A stretch of DNA of 50,993 nt from Erysipelotrichaceae bacterium (GTDB lineage: Bacteria > Bacillota_I > Bacilli_A > Erysipelotrichales > Erysipelotrichaceae): assembly GCA_017454765.1 (NCBI GenBank), contig JAFTCJ010000018.1, forward strand, positions 1 to 50,993, in the 5' to 3' direction. The translations under genes and the position numbers were made by a program. Of the stretch, positions 1-9,743 are shown piece by piece. The notes below the pieces were generated by a model that had not been told where the DNA came from, searched no databases, and was given only the letters and a program-made list of their open reading frames with translations. Every line of letters starts with the position of its first letter. Within the stretch, counting starts at the first letter, position 1.

Positions 1-1113
1 CATCAGTTTGGAAAAGTTCTGCTCATCCTGAAGCTCCTTCAGTTCATCCACAGGCTGCAGCAATGCATACAATAATGCCTTCTGCAGGTTCCGGTAACCC
101 GTCACCCAGGCGGAAATTCTGTTGATCGACGCATCGAAGTAGTCCAGAGCGATATCCACTTTATCGACACCGCATCTGACGATCTCTCTGGCGATCTCCT
201 TGGTCTCGTCATCGAATAATACGACATGGTCGGAATCCCATCTGACAGGTCTTGTGACATGCAAAGCGATCTCATCAAAGAACGTCAGCAGTGCCGGAAT
301 CTTGTCGGAAACAACTTCGGTCGGATGATAGTGACCGTTGTCCATCAGAGGAATACACTTATCCTTATTGAAAGCCGCATAGCTCAGAGTAAATTCTGCA
401 CTTCCTGTTGTATATGATTCCACACCGATACCGAAGGTCTTGGATTCGACACAGGGTTTGACCTTTTTGAAATCAAAAGGTTCACTTAAGATCTGATCGA
501 TACTGTCTCTGTATCTTTCCCTGGGTCCCAGTCTGTCGCCCGGAATATCCTTGAAACCGTCACCGGTCCAGATATTCATGACACATTTTTCGCCCAGCTG
601 TTCAGCCAGATAATTCGAAATACGGATGCAGGCCTTGCCGTGTTCGATCCAGAATCTTCTGGTCTCTTCGTTGGCGGAAGATAAAGTCAATGGATCACAC
701 TTCTCATGGGAGAAGAAGGTCGGATTGAAGTCGCATCCCAGTCCCCTGGCCTTGCAGAAATCGACCCACTTCCGGAAATGCTTCGGTTCCAGTTTGTCCC
801 TGTCGGCCCAGTCACCTTCCTCAAAGACGGCGTAGGATGCATGCAGATTCATCTTCGGTCTGCCCGGGATCAGTTTCATGACCTCATCCAGGTCAGCCAT
901 CAGTTCTTCCGGTGTCGATGCTCTGCCGGGATAGTTTCCTGTCGTCTGTATTCCTCCGGTCAAAGGTTTGTTCGGATCGGTGTCGAAACCTCTGACATCA
1001 TCACCCTGCCAGCAATGCAGGGAGACGGAGATGTTTTTCAAAGTCTCGATTGCTTTTTCAGCATCAACACCCAGGTTCGCATACTTTTCTTTTGCTTGCG
1101 TAAATCTGTCCAT
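1..1113 (-). CDS. rhaA: L-rhamnose isomerase, C-terminus cut by window edge
   Basis: This gene converts L-rhamnose to L-rhamnulose, the first cytoplasmic step of rhamnose catabolism. The frame is open from an ATG at 1113 to the left edge, giving 371 codons against about 420 for the family, so roughly the last 50 residues lie outside. Family-typical stretches are visible: SLHCWQGDDV near residue 30, WTGDGFKD near 185, MDNGHYHPTE near 255 and RPVRWDSDHV near 287, which carry the acid and histidine ligands of the metal site. GAGGAAAT lies just upstream of the ATG as ribosome site. It is the last visible gene of the operon that starts at the symporter (8482), with a 77-bp gap after the hydrolase gene. 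Kinase and aldolase genes probably follow off the window (inference). Confidence 0.93.
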   Translation of the reverse strand, partial: MDRFTQAKEKYANLGVDAEKAIETLKNISVSLHCWQGDDVRGFDTDPNKPLTGGIQTTGNYPGRASTPEELMADLDEVMKLIPGRPKMNLHASYAVFEEGDWADRDKLEPKHFRKWVDFCKARGLGCDFNPTFFSHEKCDPLTLSSANEETRRFWIEHGKACIRISNYLAEQLGEKCVMNIWTGDGFKDIPGDRLGPRERYRDSIDQILSEPFDFKKVKPCVESKTFGIGVESYTTGSAEFTLSYAAFNKDKCIPLMDNGHYHPTEVVSDKIPALLTFFDEIALHVTRPVRWDSDHVVLFDDETKEIAREIVRCGVDKVDIALDYFDASINRISAWVTGYRNLQKALLYALLQPVDELKELQDEQNFSKLM

Positions 1114-1190
1114 GATTATTTCCTCATTGTTCTTTCTATTATTATTTTATCCTTAAAGCACATGTTGTTTTCAATTGAACACTCACAAAA

Positions 1191-2087
1191 TCAGATACTG
1201 CCGATATAGGCAAACACTTTATCAAGTGTCTTCTTTGCTTCCGGCATATAAGGCAGGATCTGATAGGCATGACAGACACCGTGCTGAACATCCAGTCTGA
1301 CTCTGTGACCTTCTTTTTTCAGTTTCTCATAGAGAATGACCGTGTCGTCGTACAGTGTTTCGCTGTCACTTGCGGAAAGATGGATCGGTGCGATCCCGTC
1401 ATAGTCTCCGTAATACGGTGAGATCAGCGGATCCTTCAGCAATTCCCGATCGAATCCTCCTTCAAACAATGTCTCACACAGGCCTTTCGCCACTGCATCT
1501 CTCAGCATATAATCTGTTCTGATATTTTCCTTATGGGAAGGCAGGTCCGAATACTGATCCGTGCAGGGAGAAAAAGCGGCTACTGCCTTTGGCTGAGGCA
1601 GTCCCCTTCTTTTCGCCAGCAAGGCAAGCGAGAGAACCAGCGTACCGCCGGCACTTTCTCCTATGAAAACGATATCTTTGGAATCATAGCCCATCTTCAG
1701 CACGTTTTCATAAGCTTTATAACAGTCTTCGATATGTGCCGGCCACTTGTTTTCCGGAGCAAGAGAATAATTGATCGAAATGCAGTCATAGCCGTAATGA
1801 TCGACAAGATAATACGTTCCGATCCTTCTTTCCCTGGCAGAACCGGTCGTAAAACCGCCGCCGTGAATATAGAAGATCAGGCCTTTGTCATTGCCCTGTT
1901 TCCTGATATCATCAGCTGTAAATCCGTTCAGATCAAACTCTTTCAGAGTGACCCCCTTGGGTATTTTCGGAACCTTTACAGCAGCGTTCTTCTTCCGCTC
2001 GGCAACATAATCGTGGACCTCTCCCTCTTTGTCGTGAGGCATCAGTCTGAAAACCAGATTGGTGAAATGCCCTGCAATACTGACCAT
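1191..2087 (-). CDS. Alpha/beta-hydrolase (hormone-sensitive-lipase-type esterase)
   Basis: A 298-residue soluble hydrolase of the alpha/beta-hydrolase-3 (HSL-like) family. The oxyanion-hole motif HGGGF is at 75-79, the nucleophile elbow GESAGG has Ser145, and the likely acid and base are Asp241 (SASDSE) and His273 (HGVCHAY). There is no signal peptide, so it acts in the cytoplasm. Its start lies 2 bp after the GH3 stop, and its ribosome site (AAAGGA) is inside the last codons of GH3, so the two are probably translationally coupled. In this setting it could remove acetyl or other acyl groups from plant glycosides after uptake; the substrate is inferred only from context. Confidence 0.85.
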   Translation of the reverse strand: MVSIAGHFTNLVFRLMPHDKEGEVHDYVAERKKNAAVKVPKIPKGVTLKEFDLNGFTADDIRKQGNDKGLIFYIHGGGFTTGSARERRIGTYYLVDHYGYDCISINYSLAPENKWPAHIEDCYKAYENVLKMGYDSKDIVFIGESAGGTLVLSLALLAKRRGLPQPKAVAAFSPCTDQYSDLPSHKENIRTDYMLRDAVAKGLCETLFEGGFDRELLKDPLISPYYGDYDGIAPIHLSASDSETLYDDTVILYEKLKKEGHRVRLDVQHGVCHAYQILPYMPEAKKTLDKVFAYIGSI

Positions 2088-2089
2088 AA

Positions 2090-4441
2090 TTATCCTTTGA
2101 TCATCCTGAGAATACCCTGGATATAATGACCGTTGGCCATGGCGACCAGTCCCTCAAAGATACCGCCCTTGATACCGCCGGAGATCTGCATGGATCTGAT
2201 CGGTGAACCGGCAGAAGCGTTCATCAGCATTCTGAATTCCGGATTCTCATAATCGATCCTGCCGTCAAAACCCTTGGCGATCGTCTTTTCCACAGCCTTG
2301 TACATGATCTTCATGATCAGGGAATGTTCTTTCATCTCCTCTACGGAACTTTCCATTGTATACTGGCCCTTGACTGCCTTATAAGGCACATACTTTCTGC
2401 CCAGCATCTTTTCCCATTCCGTCCGGGAAGGAACGCCTTTGCATGTTTCATACCAGCTGTCCTTCTGCCACTTAGGAACTTTTACATCCTCACCGTTTAC
2501 CTTGATGTTTTTGCTGAAGCAGAGATCCCTGGAAGAGGTACCGACTTCGATACGGTAGTTTCCTTTCACTTTCTTGAAAGAATCATCCCAGACAGTGAAA
2601 TCGGAGTCATTCAGTTCAAAGCTGACAGTCTTGCTTTCACCGGCTTTCAGATCGACTTTCTCAAAATGCTTCAGTTCCCTGATTGGTCTGTGAAGTTTCG
2701 GATCATTCTCTCCGATATATAGCTGTACAGTCTCAATGCCTGCTCGTTTTCCGGTGTTTGTCACTCTGACAGTCACTTTATTCTTTCTGACATCAAAATC
2801 AGACAGTTCGAACTTCGTATAACTTAAACCGTAGCCGTAAGGCCATCTGACATCGATGTTAGCCTTGTCATAGTAACGGTAACCGACATAGATGCCTTCC
2901 ATATATAAAGCATCTCTGCTCTTGGCGTAATAGGAAGAAGAGATGGCATCTTCATAATGATACGGCCAGGTCTCTGACAGTTTACCGGAAGGATTGGCCT
3001 TTCCGAAAAGCAGATCATAAACAGCCTTGCCGGCGCCTTCACCTGCCAAGCCCATATAAAGGACTGCCTTGACGTCATCTGCCCAGTCGCATTCCACCGG
3101 TGATCCGCACAGCAATACGACAGCTGTATTGGGATTGGCTTTGGCTGCCGCCTCGATCATCTGTACATGACCCTCCGGCATCTTCATGTTGTCCCTGTCA
3201 AAGCCCTCCGACTCATAGCGGTCAGGCAGACCGGCAAAGACGACGACAGCATCCGCTTCGGCTGCTTTTCTTTCCACTTCCTTGAGCAGATCTTCATCTG
3301 TATCACCGCGCTCATCGCAGCCTTCGGCATATTCATAGTCCTTCAGATAGTCGATCGGCTGTTCCAGATGCTTCGGATTGACATGGCTGCTGCCGGCACC
3401 CTGATAGCGCACATCTTTAGCCATGGATCCGACGATCAGTATTTTCTTCCCCTGTTTCAAAGGCAGAAGACTTCCCTTGTTTTTAAGAAGCACGGCACCC
3501 TTTTCAGCGATCTCTACCGCCAGATCATGATGCTTTGCATAATCTGCCCTGTATTCTTCTTTCAGGACTTCAGCCGCCTTTAAAGTCAGCCTGATGATCC
3601 TTTCACAGCATTTATCAATATCTTTTTCATCCAGACTGCCGTTTTTCACAGCCTCGATGACATCTTTTTCCATATAGTCGCTGCCGCCCGGCATCATCAG
3701 ATCGTTGCCGGCTTTCATGGCTTCGATACGGTTGTTCATGCCGCCCCAGTCAGTCATGACGATGCCGCCAAATCCCCATTCTTTTCTCAGGATGTCATTC
3801 AGCAGTTTCTTATTATCACTGCAGTGCACGCCGTTGACCTTGGGATAAGCACTCATCACTGTTGCCGGAGAAGCAGTCTTCACTGCGATCTCAAAGGCCT
3901 TGAGATAGATTTCCCTGAGTGTTCTTTCATCGATCACGCCGTCGGAACTGAAACGGTCTTTCTCCTGTGAGTTGCAGGCAAAATGTTTTATAGAACAGCC
4001 CACTCCCGTTGACTGCATGCCTTTGATATACTCGGCTGCCAGTACACCGGCCTGGATCGGATCTTCAGAAAAATACTCGAAGTTTCTGCCGCAGAGCGGG
4101 TTTCTTTTAATGTTGACGCCCGGACCAAGAACGACGGATACTTTCTGATCCCTTGCCTCTTCGCCCAGCGCTTTGCCCAGCTGATACAGCAGATCCTTGT
4201 CCCAGGTATTGGATGTCGTCACGGAAGCCGGAAAGCAGGTCGAAGGAGCTGACTGATTGATGCCGAGCATGTCGGTATCGCCTCCCAGTTCCTGTCTTCT
4301 GAGTCCCGAAGGACCGTCACACATGAAGAAAGAAGGAATATCATACTGTTCAAATCCCTTGCTTTCCCAGAAAGATACACCTGCACACAGCTGCACCTTT
4401 TCCTGCAGCGTCATCTTCTTCAATGTTTCCTTAACATTCAT
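2090..4441 (-). CDS. Glycoside hydrolase family 3 beta-glucosidase
   Basis: A 783-residue GH3 enzyme that probably removes terminal beta-linked glucose. The N-terminal barrel shows MCDGPSGLR near 40, GPGVNIKRNPLCGRNFEY near 107-124, KHFACNSQE near 154 and the nucleophile aspartate in VMTDWGG near 230. A C-terminal fibronectin-III-like domain with VTNTGKRAG and VQLYIG lies around 560-640. No signal peptide is seen, so it acts on imported sugar. It overlaps the GH78 stop by 11 nt. The pairing with GH78 suggests sequential removal of rhamnose then glucose from compounds such as rutinosides or neohesperidosides (inference). The last 100 residues are unlike the standard GH3 end and I cannot assign them. 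Confidence 0.9.
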   Translation of the reverse strand: MNVKETLKKMTLQEKVQLCAGVSFWESKGFEQYDIPSFFMCDGPSGLRRQELGGDTDMLGINQSAPSTCFPASVTTSNTWDKDLLYQLGKALGEEARDQKVSVVLGPGVNIKRNPLCGRNFEYFSEDPIQAGVLAAEYIKGMQSTGVGCSIKHFACNSQEKDRFSSDGVIDERTLREIYLKAFEIAVKTASPATVMSAYPKVNGVHCSDNKKLLNDILRKEWGFGGIVMTDWGGMNNRIEAMKAGNDLMMPGGSDYMEKDVIEAVKNGSLDEKDIDKCCERIIRLTLKAAEVLKEEYRADYAKHHDLAVEIAEKGAVLLKNKGSLLPLKQGKKILIVGSMAKDVRYQGAGSSHVNPKHLEQPIDYLKDYEYAEGCDERGDTDEDLLKEVERKAAEADAVVVFAGLPDRYESEGFDRDNMKMPEGHVQMIEAAAKANPNTAVVLLCGSPVECDWADDVKAVLYMGLAGEGAGKAVYDLLFGKANPSGKLSETWPYHYEDAISSSYYAKSRDALYMEGIYVGYRYYDKANIDVRWPYGYGLSYTKFELSDFDVRKNKVTVRVTNTGKRAGIETVQLYIGENDPKLHRPIRELKHFEKVDLKAGESKTVSFELNDSDFTVWDDSFKKVKGNYRIEVGTSSRDLCFSKNIKVNGEDVKVPKWQKDSWYETCKGVPSRTEWEKMLGRKYVPYKAVKGQYTMESSVEEMKEHSLIMKIMYKAVEKTIAKGFDGRIDYENPEFRMLMNASAGSPIRSMQISGGIKGGIFEGLVAMANGHYIQGILRMIKG

Positions 4442-6995
4442 ATTTCTTTACCCCCGCTTCCTGAATATATGTTTTCCCGTCCGGAAGTGTTACTTCCGCA
4501 ACACAGTTGGATGGAACCTCGATGGTATATTCGTATCCGTTCTTTGTCTTCTTCCAGCCGGATCTCACAAGACCGAAGATGCTCTTGTAAGAAGCTTCGG
4601 CATAAGTGAAGTGCCCGCCCGGCAGCGGTGCGATCTTGAAGAAATTCTCACCGCTTATCCTGATACCGCACATCGTCGTAAACAGCCATTCCACCACAGC
4701 TCCTTTTGAGTAGTGGTTGAGTGAGGCGATGCCTCCCTGCGTACCTTTCGGTCCGTCCCAGTCTTCCCAGATCGTCGTGGCACCGTTTTTCGGCATGGAC
4801 AGCCAGCCCGGTATCTCTTCATTTTCCAGAAGTCTGTAGGCGGCTTCTTTGTCATATGACGCCAGAACATAGAGGATCAGAGGCGTTGACAGGAAACCTG
4901 TTCCCAGCTTCCAGCCGTAATTCTCAAGTGCCTGTATCAGACGTTTTTTCGCATATTCTTTCTGTTCCTCATCCAGAAGATCCATATACAGCGGTCTGAC
5001 CAGTCTGGCCTGACGGTCGGTGTCAAGCGTATACATCTGTGTTTTGACCAGTTCCCTGTAGGCTTTCCTGCAGCCGTCGCTGTATTCCCTGAATTCCTCT
5101 GCATCCTCTTTGTGACCGAGTCTTTCAGCGATTTGAGCCATGAGACCGAGCACATAGCTCGTATAGGCAGTCGATACTTCCGTATGCGGCTTGACGAAAT
5201 CCTGCCATACGAATCCTCCGCCGACTTCCGTGGGCTCTGCCCACTCACCGTAACTCTGGCCCATATTGACAAGATACTTTTTTGCTTCCTTGTTCAAAGC
5301 GATGCGGTCTGAAAAGACCGGTGTCGATCTGCCGATACGTTTTTCCATGAATCTGGCGTATCTGGCCATACCTTCATAATACTCCTTAAGGATCTCTTCG
5401 TCCTGATAGATCTGCGCATAGCGCCAGGGCATCAGCACACCGACATCCGACCATCCAACCGAACCGTTCATGGTCCACATGTAGAGATCGGCGCCTCCGT
5501 CAGGTGCGATGTGAGGCAGTCTGCCGTTACTTCTCTGCCAGTCGTAGACATCATGCAGATACTTTCTGGCAAACGGCGCAAATTCAAACAGATAGGCAGC
5601 ACTCGTAAAGAACAGCTGCGCATCCCCCGTCCAGCCGTGACGTTCTCTGGTCGGACAGTCTGTCGGAATATCCAGATGATTGCTCTTGGCAGACCATAAC
5701 GTAGCTTCATAGAACTGGTTCAGCAGCTCATTTGATGAATCAAAATCTCCGGTTCTTTCCAGGTCGGAATAAACGGCGATGGAACGGATCTGTTCAGGAT
5801 CAAGCTCAACATCCGTATCTACTTCGGCATACCGGAAACCGAATACCGCAAATCTCGTCTTATATTCGTTGAGACCCTCTTTGCAGGTGTATTCGATCTT
5901 CTGCAGCGGAGTCGTATATGTCTTCTTTACGATCTGAATGTTTTTCTGTGTCAGGTTTCCTTCCTCATCCAGCATCTCTCCGAAGCGCCATACCATCTTC
6001 TGTCCATGTCTGGCATTGACTCTGAACGAAACATAGCCGGCGATGTTCTGGCCGAAATCAAGAAGGATCCTGCCGTTAGGTGAAACAGACATCAGTGGCT
6101 TGAGCTGCTCGTGTTCTTTGACAGGGACGTTGTTTGAACATGATGGGATGACGTTGTGTTTTGTGACTTTGGCCTGATGGTTATAAGAAGGCACACGATA
6201 TGCTTCAACGATTTCACCGTCCTTGTTGTCACAGAAACGGATCGCTCCGTCATCTGACCACTTCCAGCTCTCATCACTGATAACTGTTTTTGAGCTTCCG
6301 TCTTCAAAACCGATCTCAAGCTGAGCGATCAGTTTTGTCTCTGAGCCATACTGGTTTCTGATACCCATAGCACCGCAGGAACCGCGGTACCATCCGTCAC
6401 CCAGCTGTACCGTTATCGTGTTCTCTCCGCTTTTCAGAAGATCTCTAACATCATAGGTCTGATACTGTACTCTTTTTCGGTAATCGGTATGACCGGGAGT
6501 CATGATGAAATCGCCTGCTTTTCTGCCGTTGAGTTCAGCTTCATAAAGACCGCATGCCGTAATATACAGACGGGCTTTTCTGACCGGCTTGTCTATTGAA
6601 AAATCCTTCCTGAAACAGTCAGCCGGATATCTTTCCTTCTTGTTGACCTTGTAATTGCCGCTGATCCACTTTGCAGCCCACTTTTCACCTGCGGGAAGTC
6701 CTGTTTCAAAGAATGCTTCCGCATACTCAGAAGGAACATCATTCTCATCAAAAAGTCTGACTTTCCAGTTGACGCGTGTACGCCATCTGACAGGTGTGCC
6801 CTGCCATTGATAATGCATGGAAGAGCTCTCAACCTTTCCGGTATCCAGCAGCAGATTTCCTTCATCATCGTTCGCCACAATCTGGTAAGCGCTCTGTTTG
6901 ATCCCGCTTTCGCAGTTCCAGAATAGTCTTGGCGAAGTGATATCAATGCCGATCGGATCTTTCAGGTATTCGCATCTCAGTCTCGTTGCTTTCAC
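4431..6995 (-). CDS. Alpha-L-rhamnosidase, glycoside hydrolase family 78
   Basis: An 854-residue GH78 enzyme that releases L-rhamnose from plant glycosides. It has the N-terminal beta-sandwich domains (QSAYQIV, WISGNY), the concanavalin-like domain (AELNGRKAGD, LDFGQNIAGYVSF) and the six-hairpin catalytic domain with DCPTRERHGWTGDAQ and IWEDWDG, which hold the general acid and base carboxylates of the family. No export signal is visible. The start is GTG at 6995, overlapping the symporter stop as GTGA, so it is coupled to transport. The end overlaps GH3 by 11 nt. The product feeds the rhamnose isomerase in the same operon. Confidence 0.94.
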   Translation of the reverse strand: MKATRLRCEYLKDPIGIDITSPRLFWNCESGIKQSAYQIVANDDEGNLLLDTGKVESSSMHYQWQGTPVRWRTRVNWKVRLFDENDVPSEYAEAFFETGLPAGEKWAAKWISGNYKVNKKERYPADCFRKDFSIDKPVRKARLYITACGLYEAELNGRKAGDFIMTPGHTDYRKRVQYQTYDVRDLLKSGENTITVQLGDGWYRGSCGAMGIRNQYGSETKLIAQLEIGFEDGSSKTVISDESWKWSDDGAIRFCDNKDGEIVEAYRVPSYNHQAKVTKHNVIPSCSNNVPVKEHEQLKPLMSVSPNGRILLDFGQNIAGYVSFRVNARHGQKMVWRFGEMLDEEGNLTQKNIQIVKKTYTTPLQKIEYTCKEGLNEYKTRFAVFGFRYAEVDTDVELDPEQIRSIAVYSDLERTGDFDSSNELLNQFYEATLWSAKSNHLDIPTDCPTRERHGWTGDAQLFFTSAAYLFEFAPFARKYLHDVYDWQRSNGRLPHIAPDGGADLYMWTMNGSVGWSDVGVLMPWRYAQIYQDEEILKEYYEGMARYARFMEKRIGRSTPVFSDRIALNKEAKKYLVNMGQSYGEWAEPTEVGGGFVWQDFVKPHTEVSTAYTSYVLGLMAQIAERLGHKEDAEEFREYSDGCRKAYRELVKTQMYTLDTDRQARLVRPLYMDLLDEEQKEYAKKRLIQALENYGWKLGTGFLSTPLILYVLASYDKEAAYRLLENEEIPGWLSMPKNGATTIWEDWDGPKGTQGGIASLNHYSKGAVVEWLFTTMCGIRISGENFFKIAPLPGGHFTYAEASYKSIFGLVRSGWKKTKNGYEYTIEVPSNCVAEVTLPDGKTYIQEAGVKKYEC

Positions 6996-8482
6996 TGTTC
7001 AGCCTCCGTCACCTCTGAAGCAGGTTTTCTGGCCATGATTTCTTCCTGCATCTGAGGAAGCTTTTCTTCCAGATTCATGAAATACAGAACAATGATTGTG
7101 ACCACACACTGAATTATCGGAACGATATATCTGATGAAATACAGCCAGGTGATAACGCCTTGCGGCTGATTCGTACCCAGATCCGCCTGATAACCGTTGG
7201 CACTCAAACCCGTCTCGTAAACACCCGCGAAGGCACCGGAGATGACGGTAGCAATCGCCGTCGTCACAGCCAGGGCGACTGTTCCTTCCGGTCTGAAATT
7301 GAATTTGTATTCGACTTCATCATTCGCAGAAAGAAGCAGGGAATCCAGCACATAGACGGTTGCCAGAGTACCCATGTTATAGATGAAAAAGGCAATGACA
7401 GCACCGATGAAATTGTTTTTGACGAACAGTCCCATCGTACAGCCGATGAGGGAAAGCACCGAGAAAGCCATCGTCGTTTTTCTGATCGTGAACTTCTTGC
7501 TTAAAGGATAGATCAGCAGGATACCGATACCCATAGGCATTCCTGACGCGATCGTATAAAACAGGTTATAGTTGTTTTCTGCATTTGCACCGAGAATGAC
7601 GGTACAGAAATTGGTATTGAGATTGAAACCCTGGAGGTTGGCAACGATCATATTCAATGTCGTGATGATGAAAGCCATGTTCCAGTACTTGCATCTGAAC
7701 AGATCCAGGAATCTTCTCCAGTCGGTTCCCTGTTCTTCCTGGTTGTACAAGGCTCCTTCGATCTCTTCCCCTTCCAGAGTGACTCTTTCCTTGGTATAGA
7801 AATAGTTGATGAATGAAAGAGGTATGCTTATCAGAGCGACAACACCGACGACCATGATCCAGTTTCCTTTCGGGAAACCGTGCAGCATCGTGTAATACAG
7901 AATGGAACCGACGACCATGGTGACGGCAACACCTACCAGCATATAACCTGTGATCCTGTCAAACAGATTGATCTGATTTCTGTCATCCTGGTTCCTGGTA
8001 GCCAGGGTGATCATGTTTTTCCTTAACAGGAACATCGTGATACCGAAACCGTTATAAAGGATATTGAACACATATACCCATATCAGCATGCCGACATGAC
8101 CGATCTCCGGTATGGCGAACATGAAGAAACCCGATACAGCGCATAAGAGCTGGCCGATCAGAACGAAGGGCCTGATCTTACCCTGTGAGGATTCAGAATG
8201 CTCAACGATGTAGGCCACCAGCAAGCCTGCCAGCATCGATACGATCTTGGTCACCCAGGACATAACAAGGTATGTTCCGACACCGAAGATCTGATCGATG
8301 TAGAAGATCTCTGTATAGTAAAGTTCAGCCAGCTGGTTGATGACTGACTGCAGTGACAGCATTCCTACCGGTCCGATGAGATAACCGAGGATCTTTTCCT
8401 TCATCGTCATCTCTTCCGATGTGATCCTGGAGTTCATGAACGGCTTTTCAAAGATACTGTTCTTCATAAATTGTGCTTTCAT
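6992..8482 (-). CDS. GPH-family sugar:cation symporter
   Basis: A 496-residue transporter with about 12 hydrophobic spans, of the glycoside-pentoside-hexuronide:cation symporter family in the major facilitator superfamily. It begins with a long polar N-terminus (about 30 residues) before ILGYLIGPVGML, and shows the family-like VMSWVTKIVSMLAGLLVAYIV region and a charged cytoplasmic tail. It is the first gene of the rhamnoside operon, so it probably imports rhamnosylated glycosides whole; the absence of export signals on the downstream hydrolases agrees with this. The ATG at 8482 has GAGGG six bases upstream. A second ATG 15 bp downstream (MKNSIFEKP) is possible but lacks as good a site. Confidence 0.87.
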   Translation of the reverse strand: MKAQFMKNSIFEKPFMNSRITSEEMTMKEKILGYLIGPVGMLSLQSVINQLAELYYTEIFYIDQIFGVGTYLVMSWVTKIVSMLAGLLVAYIVEHSESSQGKIRPFVLIGQLLCAVSGFFMFAIPEIGHVGMLIWVYVFNILYNGFGITMFLLRKNMITLATRNQDDRNQINLFDRITGYMLVGVAVTMVVGSILYYTMLHGFPKGNWIMVVGVVALISIPLSFINYFYTKERVTLEGEEIEGALYNQEEQGTDWRRFLDLFRCKYWNMAFIITTLNMIVANLQGFNLNTNFCTVILGANAENNYNLFYTIASGMPMGIGILLIYPLSKKFTIRKTTMAFSVLSLIGCTMGLFVKNNFIGAVIAFFIYNMGTLATVYVLDSLLLSANDEVEYKFNFRPEGTVALAVTTAIATVISGAFAGVYETGLSANGYQADLGTNQPQGVITWLYFIRYIVPIIQCVVTIIVLYFMNLEEKLPQMQEEIMARKPASEVTEAEQ

Positions 8483-8527
8483 ATGATTACCCTCTTTTAC
8501 ACCTTTATCGTAGCAGTTTTCCCTGTA

Positions 8528-8555
8528 TCATTTCTTGCACATATGTTTGATTTCT
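8528..8555 (-). promoter_or_regulatory. Candidate AraC half-sites upstream of the rhamnoside operon
   Basis: Two near-identical octamers, AGAAATGA (8528-8535) and AGAAATCA (8548-8555), read on the minus strand and repeat with a 20-bp period, two turns of helix. They lie between the divergent araC-like gene and the symporter gene. The symporter side has only a poor promoter (a TACGAT-like -10 without a clear -35), as expected of an activator-dependent operon. The upstream copy overlaps the spacer of the araC promoter. Binding is inference. Confidence 0.3.
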
Positions 8556-8563
8556 GATATATT
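8535..8563 (+). promoter_or_regulatory. Promoter of the AraC-type regulator, nearly leaderless
   Basis: TTGCAC (8535-8540), a 17-bp spacer and TATATT (8558-8563) form a good sigma-A promoter. Transcription should start near 8570, 2-4 bases before the ATG at 8573. There is no Shine-Dalgarno in the short gap, which fits a leaderless message. Confidence 0.6.
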
Positions 8564-8572
8564 TGTTTCAAG

Positions 8573-9742
8573 ATGAAAACGCTTTCCTACGATATCGATT
8601 ATCTCTGCAGCAAGATGTCGGATATGTCCGGTCTGCCGATCAGGATCTATGAAAATGATCAACTCAAAAACAGGTTTTCTGCACTGCCTTTTATCGTCGA
8701 TCCGGCTGTTCCCTATCTCAATACTCTCCTGTCAAAACAGGAACACGTATCCTATTATCTGACAGAGAAAAACGACTGTTACGGGATCATCAGATGCGAT
8801 GAGATGGCTATCATCATCGGGCCGGCACGCAATGCGCCTTTTTCCAATCAGGAGCTGCATGATCTCGCCTTTGAACTCAATATCACCAATAAGGATTATG
8901 AGGACTTTGCTGCCTTCATGAATGCGATCGTCCCCCTTCCTTTGGAAAGTCTCATCCAGATGATGTGTTCCATCAATCACATCCTCAATCAGGAAAAACT
9001 CAATCTGTCCGACTTTCAGCTCAAAGAAAGCACGAAAACAGTGCAGATCGAATACGATCAGCCCTCCAATTCCGCCGATGCCTATAAAAGCTACAATATC
9101 GAAAAACAGATCCTGGACATCATCCGCTCAGGTGATATCTCCTTTCTGGAACAGTGGTCCAGACAGGCACCGTCAGTCCGCAGCGGCATCCTTTCCGACA
9201 ATCTCCTGAGACAGCGCAAGAATACCTTTATCGTCACAACTACCCTGGCAGCCAGAGCCGCCATTGAAAGCGGCATGAAAGTCGATGAAGCCTTTCAGAT
9301 GAGCGATTCCTTCATCCAGAGATGTGAAAACTGCTTCAATCTGGATGAACTCAACTATCTGCAGTTCGAGACGATCTCTGCTTACACCAAAGAAGTCGGA
9401 AAACTCAAGAATATGACAAATGAAAACAGGATCTCCAAAGATGTCTATTACTACATCCTGCAGCACATCTCCGATCCCATCAGGACGGAAGACATTGCCA
9501 AAGCCGTCTACATGTCAAGAAGCCATCTGTCTACACTCTTCAAGAAAGAGACAGGCATTTCCCTGAACGACTACATCCATCAGATCAAGATCGCAAAAGC
9601 CAGAGAACTGCTTTCCGACAGCAGCAAAGGCATTACCCTGATCAGCGATTATCTGGGCTATTCCTCCAGTTCCCACTTCACCCGTGTCTTCACTCAGATC
9701 ACAGGAACAACACCGAAACAATACCGGAAGAGAACAATATAA
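8573..9742 (+). CDS. AraC-family transcriptional regulator of the rhamnoside operon
   Basis: A 389-residue regulator. The last 100 residues are an AraC/XylS double helix-turn-helix: IRTEDIAKAVYMSRSHLSTLFKKETG and a second helix pair ending in FTQITGTTPKQYRKR. The N-terminal 280 residues are an uncharacterised sensing region of the type found in YesN/YesS-like Firmicute regulators, without a recognisable cupin. It is transcribed divergently from the symporter-GH78-GH3-esterase-rhaA operon with 90 bp between, so it probably controls that operon in response to rhamnose or a rhamnoside. The start has no ribosome site and sits right behind its promoter. A bidirectional terminator follows. Confidence 0.88.
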   Translation: MKTLSYDIDYLCSKMSDMSGLPIRIYENDQLKNRFSALPFIVDPAVPYLNTLLSKQEHVSYYLTEKNDCYGIIRCDEMAIIIGPARNAPFSNQELHDLAFELNITNKDYEDFAAFMNAIVPLPLESLIQMMCSINHILNQEKLNLSDFQLKESTKTVQIEYDQPSNSADAYKSYNIEKQILDIIRSGDISFLEQWSRQAPSVRSGILSDNLLRQRKNTFIVTTTLAARAAIESGMKVDEAFQMSDSFIQRCENCFNLDELNYLQFETISAYTKEVGKLKNMTNENRISKDVYYYILQHISDPIRTEDIAKAVYMSRSHLSTLFKKETGISLNDYIHQIKIAKARELLSDSSKGITLISDYLGYSSSSHFTRVFTQITGTTPKQYRKRTI

Positions 9743-9743
9743 A

